From Acidimicrobiales bacterium (GTDB lineage: Bacteria; Actinomycetota; Acidimicrobiia; Acidimicrobiales; SZUA-35): DNA of 13,892 nucleotides. Positions 1-5,821 of this stretch are shown piece after piece; the first letter of the stretch is position 1; every line of letters begins with the position of its first letter. Below the pieces are notes generated by a model that was given only the letters and a program-made list of their open reading frames with translations, had not been told where the DNA came from and searched no databases. A program made the translations under genes and the position numbers. The stretch lies in NCBI GenBank assembly GCA_024641625.1, contig JAHECQ010000054.1:1-13892 (forward strand), in the 5' to 3' direction.

Positions 1-527
1 CCGTCCAGGTCGAGGCAGAGGACCGATCGTCCCGGTCCGACATTGTCCGGGTTCGCCGTTCCCCGACCGTGTGCTGGGTGCGGTTGGAGGGCGCTCGACC
101 TCGGTCGGGTGTTCGCCACCGAGTCCTCGGTGAGCAGGAGCATCAGCGCTCTCCTGTTGAGAAGACCCGTCAGTTCATCCAGATGGGCCTGGGCGCGAAG
201 CTTGGCGGCCAGTAACTCGTTCTGCGACACGAGTACCACGACGCGAGCGGCCAGGATGACAAGCAGGACAATGGCGAAGATCGGTGGGGTCGACGGCCAG
301 GCATCGTCGATGAGGAAGGGGACCATGAGCGTGAGCAGAGGCACCACGATGATGACCTGGTGGGATCTGGCGGATGGTCGCACCCGATGAAACTCGACGC
401 CCAGGCTGGGATCGAGAGCAGCCAGAGCGAGGAGCGGCAGGCCGATCATCCAGAGGAAGTCGTACCAGGTGCCGAAGACCAACGTGCCCTCATAGGCCAT
501 GGGGATGTGGATTGCCCCTGCGGCCAC
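1..527 (-). CDS. Membrane-bound diguanylate cyclase (GGDEF), C-terminal end outside window
   Basis: This frame is open from the window edge up to a stop at 636-638 and reads as an integral membrane protein running into a GGDEF domain. From a GTG at 527 (an ATG at 500 is the alternative) there are membrane segments at about residues 1-9, 24-45 and 60-95. The classic GGDEF entry motif LDELTGLLNRR follows at residues 116-126. The edge is reached in VLCLDLDG, the first strand with the metal-binding Asp, so the GGDEF signature itself is off the window. The family makes cyclic di-GMP from two GTP. The sequence upstream of 527 in this frame (AGTGYISLGLGSA) still looks like membrane protein but has no start codon, and the preceding hydrophobic reading frame at 490-864 ends here. 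The two are probably halves of one gene separated by a one-base frame change. The domain call is secure; the start is not. Confidence 0.72.
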   Translation of the reverse strand, partial: MAAGAIHIPMAYEGTLVFGTWYDFLWMIGLPLLALAALDPSLGVEFHRVRPSARSHQVIIVVPLLTLMVPFLIDDAWPSTPPIFAIVLLVILAARVVVLVSQNELLAAKLRAQAHLDELTGLLNRRALMLLLTEDSVANTRPRSSALQPHPAHGRGTANPDNVGPGRSVLCLDLD

Positions 528-864
528 CGTGGTCGCCGATCCCAGTCCAAGCGAGATGTACCCAGTGCCAGCCGGCCACCGCGAGCCCGGCCGCGATCCA
601 CAGACCGTCGAGGACCAGGCGGGTGAGAGCGATGATCACGCAGCTGATGTTCGACACGAGATCGGTCGTCGCCTGTGACAGCGGCAGCAAATAGAGCACG
701 CCCGTCACCAGCGCAGTGGTCAGGGACAACGCCGGCACCACGAACAGTGCCGAGGTGCGCCGGTGGACTCTCCAGAAGCGCAGCGAAGGAGCATGCGCCG
801 GCCCTCGTGGGCGCGTCAGCATCGAGGCAAGCCCGAAGGCAATGGATGTCCTTGAAACGCCCAC
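490..864 (-). CDS. Hydrophobic N-terminal half of the GGDEF membrane protein (frameshifted) or small membrane protein
   Basis: A 124-codon frame opens with GTG at 864, 90 bp behind the hydratase stop (ATG at 822 is an alternative start), and ends with TGA at 490. It has strong third-position GC and membrane segments at about residues 40-62 (FVVPALSLTTALVTGVLYLL), 70-85 and 88-100. After about residue 100 the reading turns into basic, non-membrane sequence (GIGDHGGRRGNPHPHG). Over the same bases the neighbouring frame becomes good membrane sequence that leads into the GGDEF domain. The simplest reading is that both halves encode one multi-TM cyclase and that an extra base lies around 545-575. 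Alternatives are a real two-gene overlap (its TGA overlaps the downstream ATG at 500), a sequencing error, or a genuine pseudogene. No clear Shine-Dalgarno is visible. Confidence 0.5.
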   Translation of the reverse strand: MGVSRTSIAFGLASMLTRPRGPAHAPSLRFWRVHRRTSALFVVPALSLTTALVTGVLYLLPLSQATTDLVSNISCVIIALTRLVLDGLWIAAGLAVAGWHWVHLAWTGIGDHGGRRGNPHPHGL

Positions 865-899
865 GACGGAGTATCGGCGCCCATCGGCTGAATCTGCAG

Positions 900-944
900 T
901 GGATGAACCAAGAATGGATGGCTGAGGACTGGATGTCCGGAATC
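900..944. repeat. Three TGGATG hexamers at exact 15-bp phase
   Basis: In the 90-bp gap between the hydratase stop and the cyclase start, TGGATG occurs at 900-905, 915-920 and 930-935, so each copy begins exactly 15 bases after the last. A fourth TGGATG at 843-848, out of phase and inside the cyclase reading frame, shares a longer TGGATGTCC with the copy at 930-938. On the transcribed minus strand these read CATCCA. The bases between the hexamers are not conserved. The array could be a binding site for a regulator of the cyclase gene or a chance arrangement; no known operator was recognised. Confidence 0.4.
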
Positions 945-954
945 AGCGCACCGA

Positions 955-1788
955 CTAACGATTCTCCCGTCCGGCTCGGTCGGGTGGAACCCATGGGGCT
1001 GGCCGGCGGTCGCGGAATGCAGCGATGCCGGCCTGGGCCTCCTCGGACCCGAACAGCGCAGTGGAGAACGGTCCGGTGAACTCGAACGCTTCCGACGTGG
1101 TCATGTCGGGCACCTTGGTGATGAGCTCCTTGCATGCAGCCAGGGCCAACGGGCCGCCTCGAACGATCTTGTCGACGTAGTCCTCGATGACGGTGTCGAG
1201 CTGATCGGGGGATGCTGCCGCATTGACGAGCCCGACCTCGACCGCTCGCTGAGCGCTGAATCGTTCGGCGGTGAGGAACAGTTCACTGGCGTCAGCCCGA
1301 CGCATCTTGGGAAGGCACACAACGGAGATGACGGCGGGCGATACCCCGAGTCGGGCCTCGGTGAAGCCGATCTTCGCATCGTCTCTCAGTACCGAGATGT
1401 CGCAGGCCGCGAGCAGGCCCACACCTCCGCCGGTGACGTGTCCGTCGCCCCGACCGATGACCGGCTTGGGGGCGCTCATGATGCGCTCCATCACCTGGAT
1501 GAACGTCCATCGCGCCTCATCGACGCCGCTGATGCCAGGGCGATCAGCCTTGAGATCGGCGCCGGCGCAGAAGGTGTTACCGGTATTGGTGATGACGATC
1601 ACCCGGGCACGGTCATCGGCGATGGCGGCCTCGAGGGCGTCGCCGAGCGCGTTGACCATCCCGACCGACAACGAGTTCTTCCGCTCGGGTGCGTCGAGCA
1701 CGATCGTGGCGATTCCACGATCGATCCTGAGGTGGACCTGGGCCGTGGGGTCGACAGCCGATGGGGGGAGGGGCGTGGTCTCAGCCAT
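955..1788 (-). CDS. Enoyl-CoA hydratase/isomerase family protein
   Basis: This 277-residue protein of the crotonase superfamily is expected to hydrate an enoyl-CoA thioester in fatty-acid, branched-chain amino-acid or related degradation in the cytoplasm. The CoA and oxyanion-hole elements are clear: RKNSL at 36-40, FCAGADLK at 73-80 and HVTGGGVGLLAACD at 117-130. The acidic residue of the second catalytic loop is E144 in FTEARLG. The position that carries the first catalytic Glu in rat mitochondrial hydratase (GGGxE) is Gly124. The GGVGL ... EARLGVSPAVIS signature resembles the actinobacterial EchA and LiuC (methylglutaconyl-CoA hydratase) groups rather than canonical hydratase. The start is placed at MAETTPL because the in-frame upstream extension to 1890 runs into the divergent HIT gene and is not family-like. 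The exact substrate cannot be told from sequence. Confidence 0.9.
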   Translation of the reverse strand: MAETTPLPPSAVDPTAQVHLRIDRGIATIVLDAPERKNSLSVGMVNALGDALEAAIADDRARVIVITNTGNTFCAGADLKADRPGISGVDEARWTFIQVMERIMSAPKPVIGRGDGHVTGGGVGLLAACDISVLRDDAKIGFTEARLGVSPAVISVVCLPKMRRADASELFLTAERFSAQRAVEVGLVNAAASPDQLDTVIEDYVDKIVRGGPLALAACKELITKVPDMTTSEAFEFTGPFSTALFGSEEAQAGIAAFRDRRPAPWVPPDRAGRENR

Positions 1789-1794
1789 TTGAGC

Positions 1795-1800
1795 ATCATG
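1795..1800 (-). promoter_or_regulatory. Possible -10 element of the hydratase gene (leaderless)
   Basis: On the minus strand CATGAT is followed by six bases and then the ATG at 1788. It has the conserved A at position 2 and T at position 6 of a -10 hexamer, at the same spacing seen before other genes here. The first base departs from T, so this is the weakest of the set. No Shine-Dalgarno is present. Confidence 0.35.
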
Positions 1801-1825
1801 GCCGGGTGAAGCGAACCCCAGCCAA

Positions 1826-1831
1826 TACGAT
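1826..1831 (+). promoter_or_regulatory. -10 element of the HIT gene, predicting a leaderless mRNA
   Basis: TACGAT lies six bases before the ATG at 1838, which would place the transcription start at the A of the start codon. There is no Shine-Dalgarno in the preceding 20 bases. The same hexamer stands before the thiamine pyrophosphokinase gene. No convincing -35 is seen, which is common in actinobacterial promoters of this kind. Confidence 0.55.
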
Positions 1832-1837
1832 CGGCAG

Positions 1838-2263
1838 ATGGCATCGATCTTCACTCGTATCATCGAAGGCGAGATCCCCGGCAGGATCATCTGGTCGGAC
1901 GATCAGTGCATCGTCATGCTCGACATCAGGCCGCTACATCCAGGGCACTGCCTCGTGATTCCACGAGCCGAGGTCGATCACTGGCTCGATCTCGACCCGT
2001 CGTTGGCTTCGCATCTGATGCAGGTGTCGCACATCCTGGGTCAGGCCCAGAAGTCGGTCATCGACTGTCAGCGTGTGGGCTTGCTGATCGCCGGCTTCGA
2101 GGTTCCCCACACACACCTTCACGTGGTTCCGCTCCAAGGGATGGAGAATCTCGACTTCCGGACGGCTGAGACGTCGCCGCGTGCGGACCGCCTCGACGCC
2201 ATGGCCGAAGTCCTGCGAGGTGCCCTCCGCCAGTCGGGTCATGGGGCCAACGTTCCCGACTGA
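1838..2263 (+). CDS. HIT-family nucleotide hydrolase/transferase
   Basis: This 141-residue cytoplasmic protein belongs to the histidine triad superfamily, whose members hydrolyse nucleoside phosphoramidates or dinucleotide substrates. The triad is HTHLHVV with His91, His93 and His95, the middle His being the expected nucleophile in the family pattern. The N-terminal MASIFTRIIEGEIPGRIIWSD and the central RPLHPGHCLVIPRAEVDHW are typical of the bacterial HinT-like branch. The family helix is complete and the length is normal. The start ATG is supported by the TACGAT hexamer six bases upstream. It is divergent from the hydratase with only 49 bp between the starts, and is followed 49 bp later by glutaryl-CoA dehydrogenase, which has its own predicted promoter. 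Function beyond the family cannot be assigned. Confidence 0.9.
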   Translation: MASIFTRIIEGEIPGRIIWSDDQCIVMLDIRPLHPGHCLVIPRAEVDHWLDLDPSLASHLMQVSHILGQAQKSVIDCQRVGLLIAGFEVPHTHLHVVPLQGMENLDFRTAETSPRADRLDAMAEVLRGALRQSGHGANVPD

Positions 2264-2268
2264 AGCCC

Positions 2269-2300
2269 GACGCCCGAGGCCAATGACGCCCGAGGCCAAT
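2269..2300 (+). repeat. Perfect 16-bp tandem duplication upstream of glutaryl-CoA dehydrogenase
   Basis: GACGCCCGAGGCCAAT occurs twice head to tail, at 2269-2284 and 2285-2300, with no mismatch. It fills most of the gap between the HIT stop at 2263 and the dehydrogenase start at 2313. The last T of the second copy is the first base of the predicted -10 hexamer. It may be a recent slippage event or a doubled operator. Confidence 0.85.
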
Positions 2301-2305
2301 AGAGT
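2300..2305 (+). promoter_or_regulatory. -10 element of glutaryl-CoA dehydrogenase, predicting a leaderless mRNA
   Basis: TAGAGT is followed by seven bases and then the ATG at 2313. The hexamer begins with the final base of the 16-bp tandem duplication, so the duplication occupies the -11 to -42 region of this promoter. There is no GGAGG-type site before the start. Confidence 0.5.
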
Positions 2306-2312
2306 TCAGGAC

Positions 2313-3503
2313 ATGGCCGAACCGCTGCGACCGAAACAAGAGAACCCCAAGGACTTCCTCGCCACCGACACCCTGTTGGCCGAGGACGAGACCCTGCTAC
2401 GCGACACCGTCCGTCGGTACGTGAGCGACAAGATCCTGCCGGTGGTCGGTGAGTGGTTCGATGCCGGTGAGTTCCCCCACAAGGAAGTCTCCAAGGCCGT
2501 CGGCGATCTCGGTCTGTTGGGCATGCACCTGACCGGTTACGGCTGCGCTGGATCGTCGGCCATGATGTACGGCCTCGCCTGCATGGAACTCGAGTACGGC
2601 GACTCAGGCCTGCGAAGCTTCGTCTCGGTCCAGGGTTCGCTCGCCATGTTCCCCATTTGGGCCTATGGCTCGGAGGAACACAAGCAGGAGTGGCTGCCCC
2701 GCATGGCAGCCGGTGAGGCCATCGGATGCTTCGGCCTCACCGAGCCCGACTCGGGGTCCGACCCGTCATCGATGCGCACGAACGCCCACCAGGAGCCAGG
2801 CGGCGACTGGATTCTCAACGGAGCCAAGATGTGGATCACCAATGGATCCATCGCCGATGTCGCCGTCGTATGGGCCCGCACCGATGCCGGCATTCGCGGC
2901 TTCGTCGTCCCCACCGACACCCCCGGATTCTCCGCACCCAAGATCGAGCGCAAGGTCTCGCTTCGGGCCTCGGTCACCTCGGAGCTCATCCTCGAAGATG
3001 TGCGCCTTCCGTCGGAGGCCGTCCTGCCCGGGGTGGCCTCGATGCGGGGTCCGCTGTCGTGTCTGAACGAAGCGCGTTTCGGCATCGCGTTCGGCGCTGT
3101 GGGCGCGGCGCGCGCCTGCTATGAGTCCGCGCTCGACTACGCGAACACTCGCATTCAGTTCGGCGGTCCGATCAGCCGGTTCCAGCTCACCCAACAGCGA
3201 CTCGTCGATCTCATGGTGCAGGTGCAGCGAGGCACGCTGGTTGCCTACCACCTGGGTCGTCTGAAAGACGCCGGCGCGCTGGGACCTGCCCAGGTGAGCT
3301 TCGGAAAGAAGGACAACGTGGCGATGTCGCTGCGAGTGGCCCGCGAGGCCCGCAGCTTGCTCGGGGCCAACGGCATCACCACCGAGTACCCGGTCATCCG
3401 ACACATGAACAATCTCGAATCGGTCTACACCTACGAGGGCACCAACGAGATCCACACGCTGATGATGGGCCAGGCCATCACCGGCCACAGCGCATTCTCC
3501 TAG
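2313..3503 (+). CDS. gcdH: Glutaryl-CoA dehydrogenase (acyl-CoA dehydrogenase family)
   Basis: This 396-residue flavoprotein should oxidise and decarboxylate glutaryl-CoA to crotonyl-CoA in lysine, tryptophan or aromatic-acid breakdown. The catalytic base is Glu375 in VYTYEGTNEIHTL, and the C-terminal GQAITGHSAF matches the glutaryl-CoA dehydrogenase ending. The residues used for the second carboxylate in the human enzyme are kept: Arg101 in SGLRSFVSVQGS and Glu94 seven residues before it. The FAD/substrate signature is CFGLTEPDSGSDPSS at 139-153, followed by NGAKMWITNG at 169-178. The start MAEPLRPKQ is chosen over an in-frame ATG at 2181 because the latter would overlap the HIT gene, and because the TAGAGT hexamer lies seven bases upstream. 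The YceH gene begins 5 bp after the stop, suggesting one transcript. The crotonyl-CoA product is a substrate for hydratases such as the one encoded nearby, but that link is inference. Confidence 0.93.
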   Translation: MAEPLRPKQENPKDFLATDTLLAEDETLLRDTVRRYVSDKILPVVGEWFDAGEFPHKEVSKAVGDLGLLGMHLTGYGCAGSSAMMYGLACMELEYGDSGLRSFVSVQGSLAMFPIWAYGSEEHKQEWLPRMAAGEAIGCFGLTEPDSGSDPSSMRTNAHQEPGGDWILNGAKMWITNGSIADVAVVWARTDAGIRGFVVPTDTPGFSAPKIERKVSLRASVTSELILEDVRLPSEAVLPGVASMRGPLSCLNEARFGIAFGAVGAARACYESALDYANTRIQFGGPISRFQLTQQRLVDLMVQVQRGTLVAYHLGRLKDAGALGPAQVSFGKKDNVAMSLRVAREARSLLGANGITTEYPVIRHMNNLESVYTYEGTNEIHTLMMGQAITGHSAFS

Positions 3504-3508
3504 ACGCC

Positions 3509-4153
3509 ATGCAACTGACCGATGAGGAAATCCGCGTGCTGGGTTGCCTGATCGAGAAGGCTGCCACCACCCCCGACCAGTATCCGCTGTCGACCAATGC
3601 GTTGGTCAACGCCTGCAACCAGAAAAGCAGTCGCGAACCCGTGGTGGACTACTCCGAACGCGTGGTCACCGAGGCGCTGCTGCTCCTGCGCCCTGCCGGC
3701 CTGGCCCGCACGGTCACCGGCGGTGGTCGAGTGGTGAAACACCGCCACGTGCTCGATGAGGCGTGGGGTCTCGATCCTCGGCAGTTGGCGGTCGTGGCTG
3801 TCCTGGCTCTGCGAGGTCCCCAGACCCCCGGTGAGCTGCGGACACGCACGGAGCGGTACGTCGGCTTCGGATCGCTCGCCGAGGTCGACGACGTCCTTCG
3901 GTCGCTGGCGGCGCGACCCGAACCGCTTGTCGTCGACCTCGGGCGCGGGCCCGGCCAGAGTCAGAATCGCTGGACCCATCTCCTCGGAGGCGAACCGGAA
4001 CTGGGCAACGGCAGTTGGACGGTCGCCGACCACGCCGACGGTGGGACGCGATCGCAGGCGCCGAGTCGATCCGAACTCGAGGCTCGGGTCACCGAGCTGG
4101 AGGCTCGGTTGTCCCGGTTGGAAGAGGCGCTGGGCCTGTCCGGGCCGGGCTGA
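3509..4153 (+). CDS. YceH family protein (DUF480, winged-helix-like)
   Basis: This 214-residue protein matches the conserved YceH/DUF480 family from its first residues: MQLTDEEIRVLGCLIEKAATTPDQYPLS, then NALVNACNQKSSREPVV at 30-46. A second repeat-like winged-helix module follows (LAVVAVLALRGPQTPGELRTRTERYVGF at about 93-120). The C-terminus from about residue 185 is a short coiled coil with heptad leucines (RSELEARVTELEARLSRLEEALGL), which suggests dimerisation. The biochemical role of this family is not established to my knowledge; a DNA- or protein-binding role is only inferred from the fold. It starts 5 bp after the glutaryl-CoA dehydrogenase stop with no clear ribosome site, so translation may be coupled. 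The next gene is convergent and ends 38 bp away, with no strong terminator hairpin in the gap. Confidence 0.9.
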   Translation: MQLTDEEIRVLGCLIEKAATTPDQYPLSTNALVNACNQKSSREPVVDYSERVVTEALLLLRPAGLARTVTGGGRVVKHRHVLDEAWGLDPRQLAVVAVLALRGPQTPGELRTRTERYVGFGSLAEVDDVLRSLAARPEPLVVDLGRGPGQSQNRWTHLLGGEPELGNGSWTVADHADGGTRSQAPSRSELEARVTELEARLSRLEEALGLSGPG

Positions 4154-4191
4154 TCGTCCGACCTCCCCGAAGCAGCGAATCTCAGATGGGT

Positions 4192-4593
4192 TCAGGCATC
4201 CTGGGCCGCCAGGTTGGCGACGAACGCGGCAACGGCAACCAACGCGACCATGAGCCCCAAACCAGCGAGGATCAGCAGGATTCCGGTGTCATGAGGTGGG
4301 CGGAAGAGCACGAGTGCACCCGGCAACAGCGAACCGATCGACGAGGCCAACAACCACGGTCCGCCCGCCCGATGGGCTCGGGCCCAGGCGGCGTCGGAGG
4401 CCATCGTCGCGGGTGTGCGGATGCCGGCCAATGCATTGCGCGGGAGGTCTCCGCGCCATGCCCGAATGGCGAGCCAGGCAATCGAGAGACCGGCGACGAT
4501 GAGCGCCGGACCGAGCAGGTAACTGGCACCCATCGACATGGGATCGTCGGAGTTGGTCGCGAGCAGGAGTTCGGCCGACGAGCGTGAGGCCAT
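4192..4593 (-). CDS. SdpI-family integral membrane protein
   Basis: This is a 133-residue membrane protein with three hydrophobic segments at about residues 22-44, 78-97 and 104-130. Between the first and second lies the SdpI-family signature LPRNALAGIRTPATMASDAAWARAHRAGG (residues about 50-78). SdpI of Bacillus subtilis gives immunity to the SdpC toxin, but most members in other phyla have no known toxin partner, and none is visible here. The start is placed at 4593, 4 bp after the acyl-CoA dehydrogenase stop, which implies one operon. A later Met at residue 19 or 21 (MSMGASYLLG) would also precede the first membrane segment. It converges on the YceH gene. Confidence 0.8.
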   Translation of the reverse strand: MASRSSAELLLATNSDDPMSMGASYLLGPALIVAGLSIAWLAIRAWRGDLPRNALAGIRTPATMASDAAWARAHRAGGPWLLASSIGSLLPGALVLFRPPHDTGILLILAGLGLMVALVAVAAFVANLAAQDA

Positions 4594-4597
4594 CGAG

Positions 4598-5749
4598 CTA
4601 GAAGCCCAGCGAGCGACCGACGATCTCCTTCATGATCTCGTTCGTGCCGCCGTAGATCTTCTGGACGCGGGCATCGCGCCACGCCCGCGCAATGGGATAC
4701 TCCTCCATGTAGCCGTAGCCGCCGTGCAGCTGGAGGCAGTTGTCGGTGACCCGGTTCTCGAGTTCGGTAACCCACCACTTTGCCGCCGCGGCATCGTCTG
4801 CGGTGAGTTCGTTCGCCAGGTACGCCTCGATCTGGCGATCGAGGAAGACGCGGGCGATGTCGAGCTCGGTCTTCATCTCGGCCAGCGTGAACTTCGAGTG
4901 CTGGAACGATCCGATTGGCTGGCCGAACGCCTGCCGATCCCGGCAGTACTCGACCGTCCAGCCGAAGGCGGCCTGTGCGTGGGAGAGCGCGCCGAGGGCG
5001 AGGGACAAACGCTCACGCGGAAGGTTGTCGACCAGCATGAAGAAGCCGTGACCCTCCTCGCCCAGGAGGTTCTCGGCCGGGACCCGAACGTCCTCGAAGA
5101 TCAACTCGGCGGTGTCCTGGGCATGAAGGCCGATCTTCTCGAGATTACGCCCGCGGGTGAACCCGTCCATGCCCTCTTCCACCACGAGCAGGCTCATGCC
5201 GCGGTGCGCCTGGGAGGGATCGGTCTTGGCGGCGACGATGACCAACGACGAGTTGATGCCGTTGGTGATGAAGGTCTTGGCGCCGTTGACGACATAGCTG
5301 TCGCCGTCCTTGATGGCGGTGGTGCGGATGCCCGCCAGGTCTGAACCGGTGCCGGGTTCGGTCATGGCGATGGCCGCCATCGTCGCGCCCGAAGCCAGGC
5401 CGGGGAACCATCGCGCCTTCTGCTCGTCGTTCGTGCACTTGGTGAAGTAGGGCAGACAGATGTCGTTGTGCAGGGTGATGCACATGCCCGATCCCATGGC
5501 ACCGGCTGCCTGGATCTCCTCGTTGATGATGGCATTGAAGCGGAAGTCGTCCACGCCGCCCCCGCCATACTCCTCGGGGATCTCCATCGCCAGGAATCCG
5601 CTCGCACCGGCCTTCTCGAACATCGACAGGTCTACCTTGCCCTCGCTCTCCCAGCGGTCGACGTGCGGCGTGATCTCCTTGTCGACGAAGGTCCGGAAAC
5701 TCTCCCGGAAGAGCTCGTGTTCTTCGTGGTAGATGGTGCGCTTCAGCAT
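4598..5749 (-). CDS. Acyl-CoA dehydrogenase, long-chain/isovaleryl type
   Basis: This 383-residue FAD enzyme is expected to form the 2,3 double bond of an acyl-CoA in beta-oxidation. Domain order is normal: helical N-terminus, AIAMTEPGTGSDL signature at 126-138, NGAKTFITNG at 155-164, C-terminal GGYGYMEEYPIARAWRDARV at 343-362. The position of the usual catalytic Glu (YEGT) is Gly367 in IYGGTNEIMKEIVGR. As in long-chain and isovaleryl-CoA dehydrogenases, the base is probably in helix G, here Glu246 in LPRERLSLA. It therefore differs in active-site layout from the glutaryl-CoA dehydrogenase 1.1 kb away. The start is supported by a TAGCGT hexamer six bases upstream. It is divergent from thiamine pyrophosphokinase across a 72-bp gap and is followed after 4 bp by the SdpI-like gene. 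The chain-length preference cannot be read from sequence. Confidence 0.93.
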   Translation of the reverse strand: MLKRTIYHEEHELFRESFRTFVDKEITPHVDRWESEGKVDLSMFEKAGASGFLAMEIPEEYGGGGVDDFRFNAIINEEIQAAGAMGSGMCITLHNDICLPYFTKCTNDEQKARWFPGLASGATMAAIAMTEPGTGSDLAGIRTTAIKDGDSYVVNGAKTFITNGINSSLVIVAAKTDPSQAHRGMSLLVVEEGMDGFTRGRNLEKIGLHAQDTAELIFEDVRVPAENLLGEEGHGFFMLVDNLPRERLSLALGALSHAQAAFGWTVEYCRDRQAFGQPIGSFQHSKFTLAEMKTELDIARVFLDRQIEAYLANELTADDAAAAKWWVTELENRVTDNCLQLHGGYGYMEEYPIARAWRDARVQKIYGGTNEIMKEIVGRSLGF

Positions 5750-5755
5750 GAGCTG

Positions 5756-5761
5756 ACGCTA
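5756..5761 (-). promoter_or_regulatory. -10 element of the minus-strand acyl-CoA dehydrogenase (leaderless)
   Basis: On the minus strand TAGCGT is followed by CAGCTC and then the ATG at 5749, so transcription would begin at or next to the start codon. No Shine-Dalgarno is seen. Confidence 0.5.
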
Positions 5762-5808
5762 CCGGGTGGAACGTTGCGGCTCGACCCTTCTCCGGCGACG
5801 GGAGCCTC

Positions 5809-5814
5809 TACGAT
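5809..5814 (+). promoter_or_regulatory. -10 element of thiamine pyrophosphokinase (leaderless)
   Basis: TACGAT is followed by seven bases (CATCCCG) and then the ATG at 5822. The hexamer is identical to that before the HIT gene. It shares a 72-bp divergent region with the acyl-CoA dehydrogenase promoter on the other strand. Confidence 0.55.
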
Positions 5815-5821
5815 CATCCCG

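Noticed and set aside
43..390. 115-codon open frame on the plus strand at the left edge
   Set aside because: It is antisense to the GGDEF membrane protein, whose opposite-strand reading gives recognisable motifs.
2181..2312. In-frame N-terminal extension of glutaryl-CoA dehydrogenase
   Set aside because: It would overlap the HIT gene by over 80 bases and read through the 16-bp duplication; MAEPLRPKQ fits both family and promoter.
4154..4191. Possible bidirectional terminator between the convergent YceH and SdpI genes
   Set aside because: No stem of useful length and no T-run could be seen in the 38 bases.
4538..5344. Open frame of 268 codons on the plus strand opposite the acyl-CoA dehydrogenase
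   Set aside because: It is antisense to a complete enzyme; the composition (Glu/Leu/Gly/Val runs) mirrors the opposite codons and no family is recognised.
5468..5821. In-frame N-terminal extension of thiamine pyrophosphokinase
   Set aside because: The family begins at MPRTVLVFGGG, the extension lies antisense to the dehydrogenase, and the -10 hexamer at 5809 supports the ATG at 5822.
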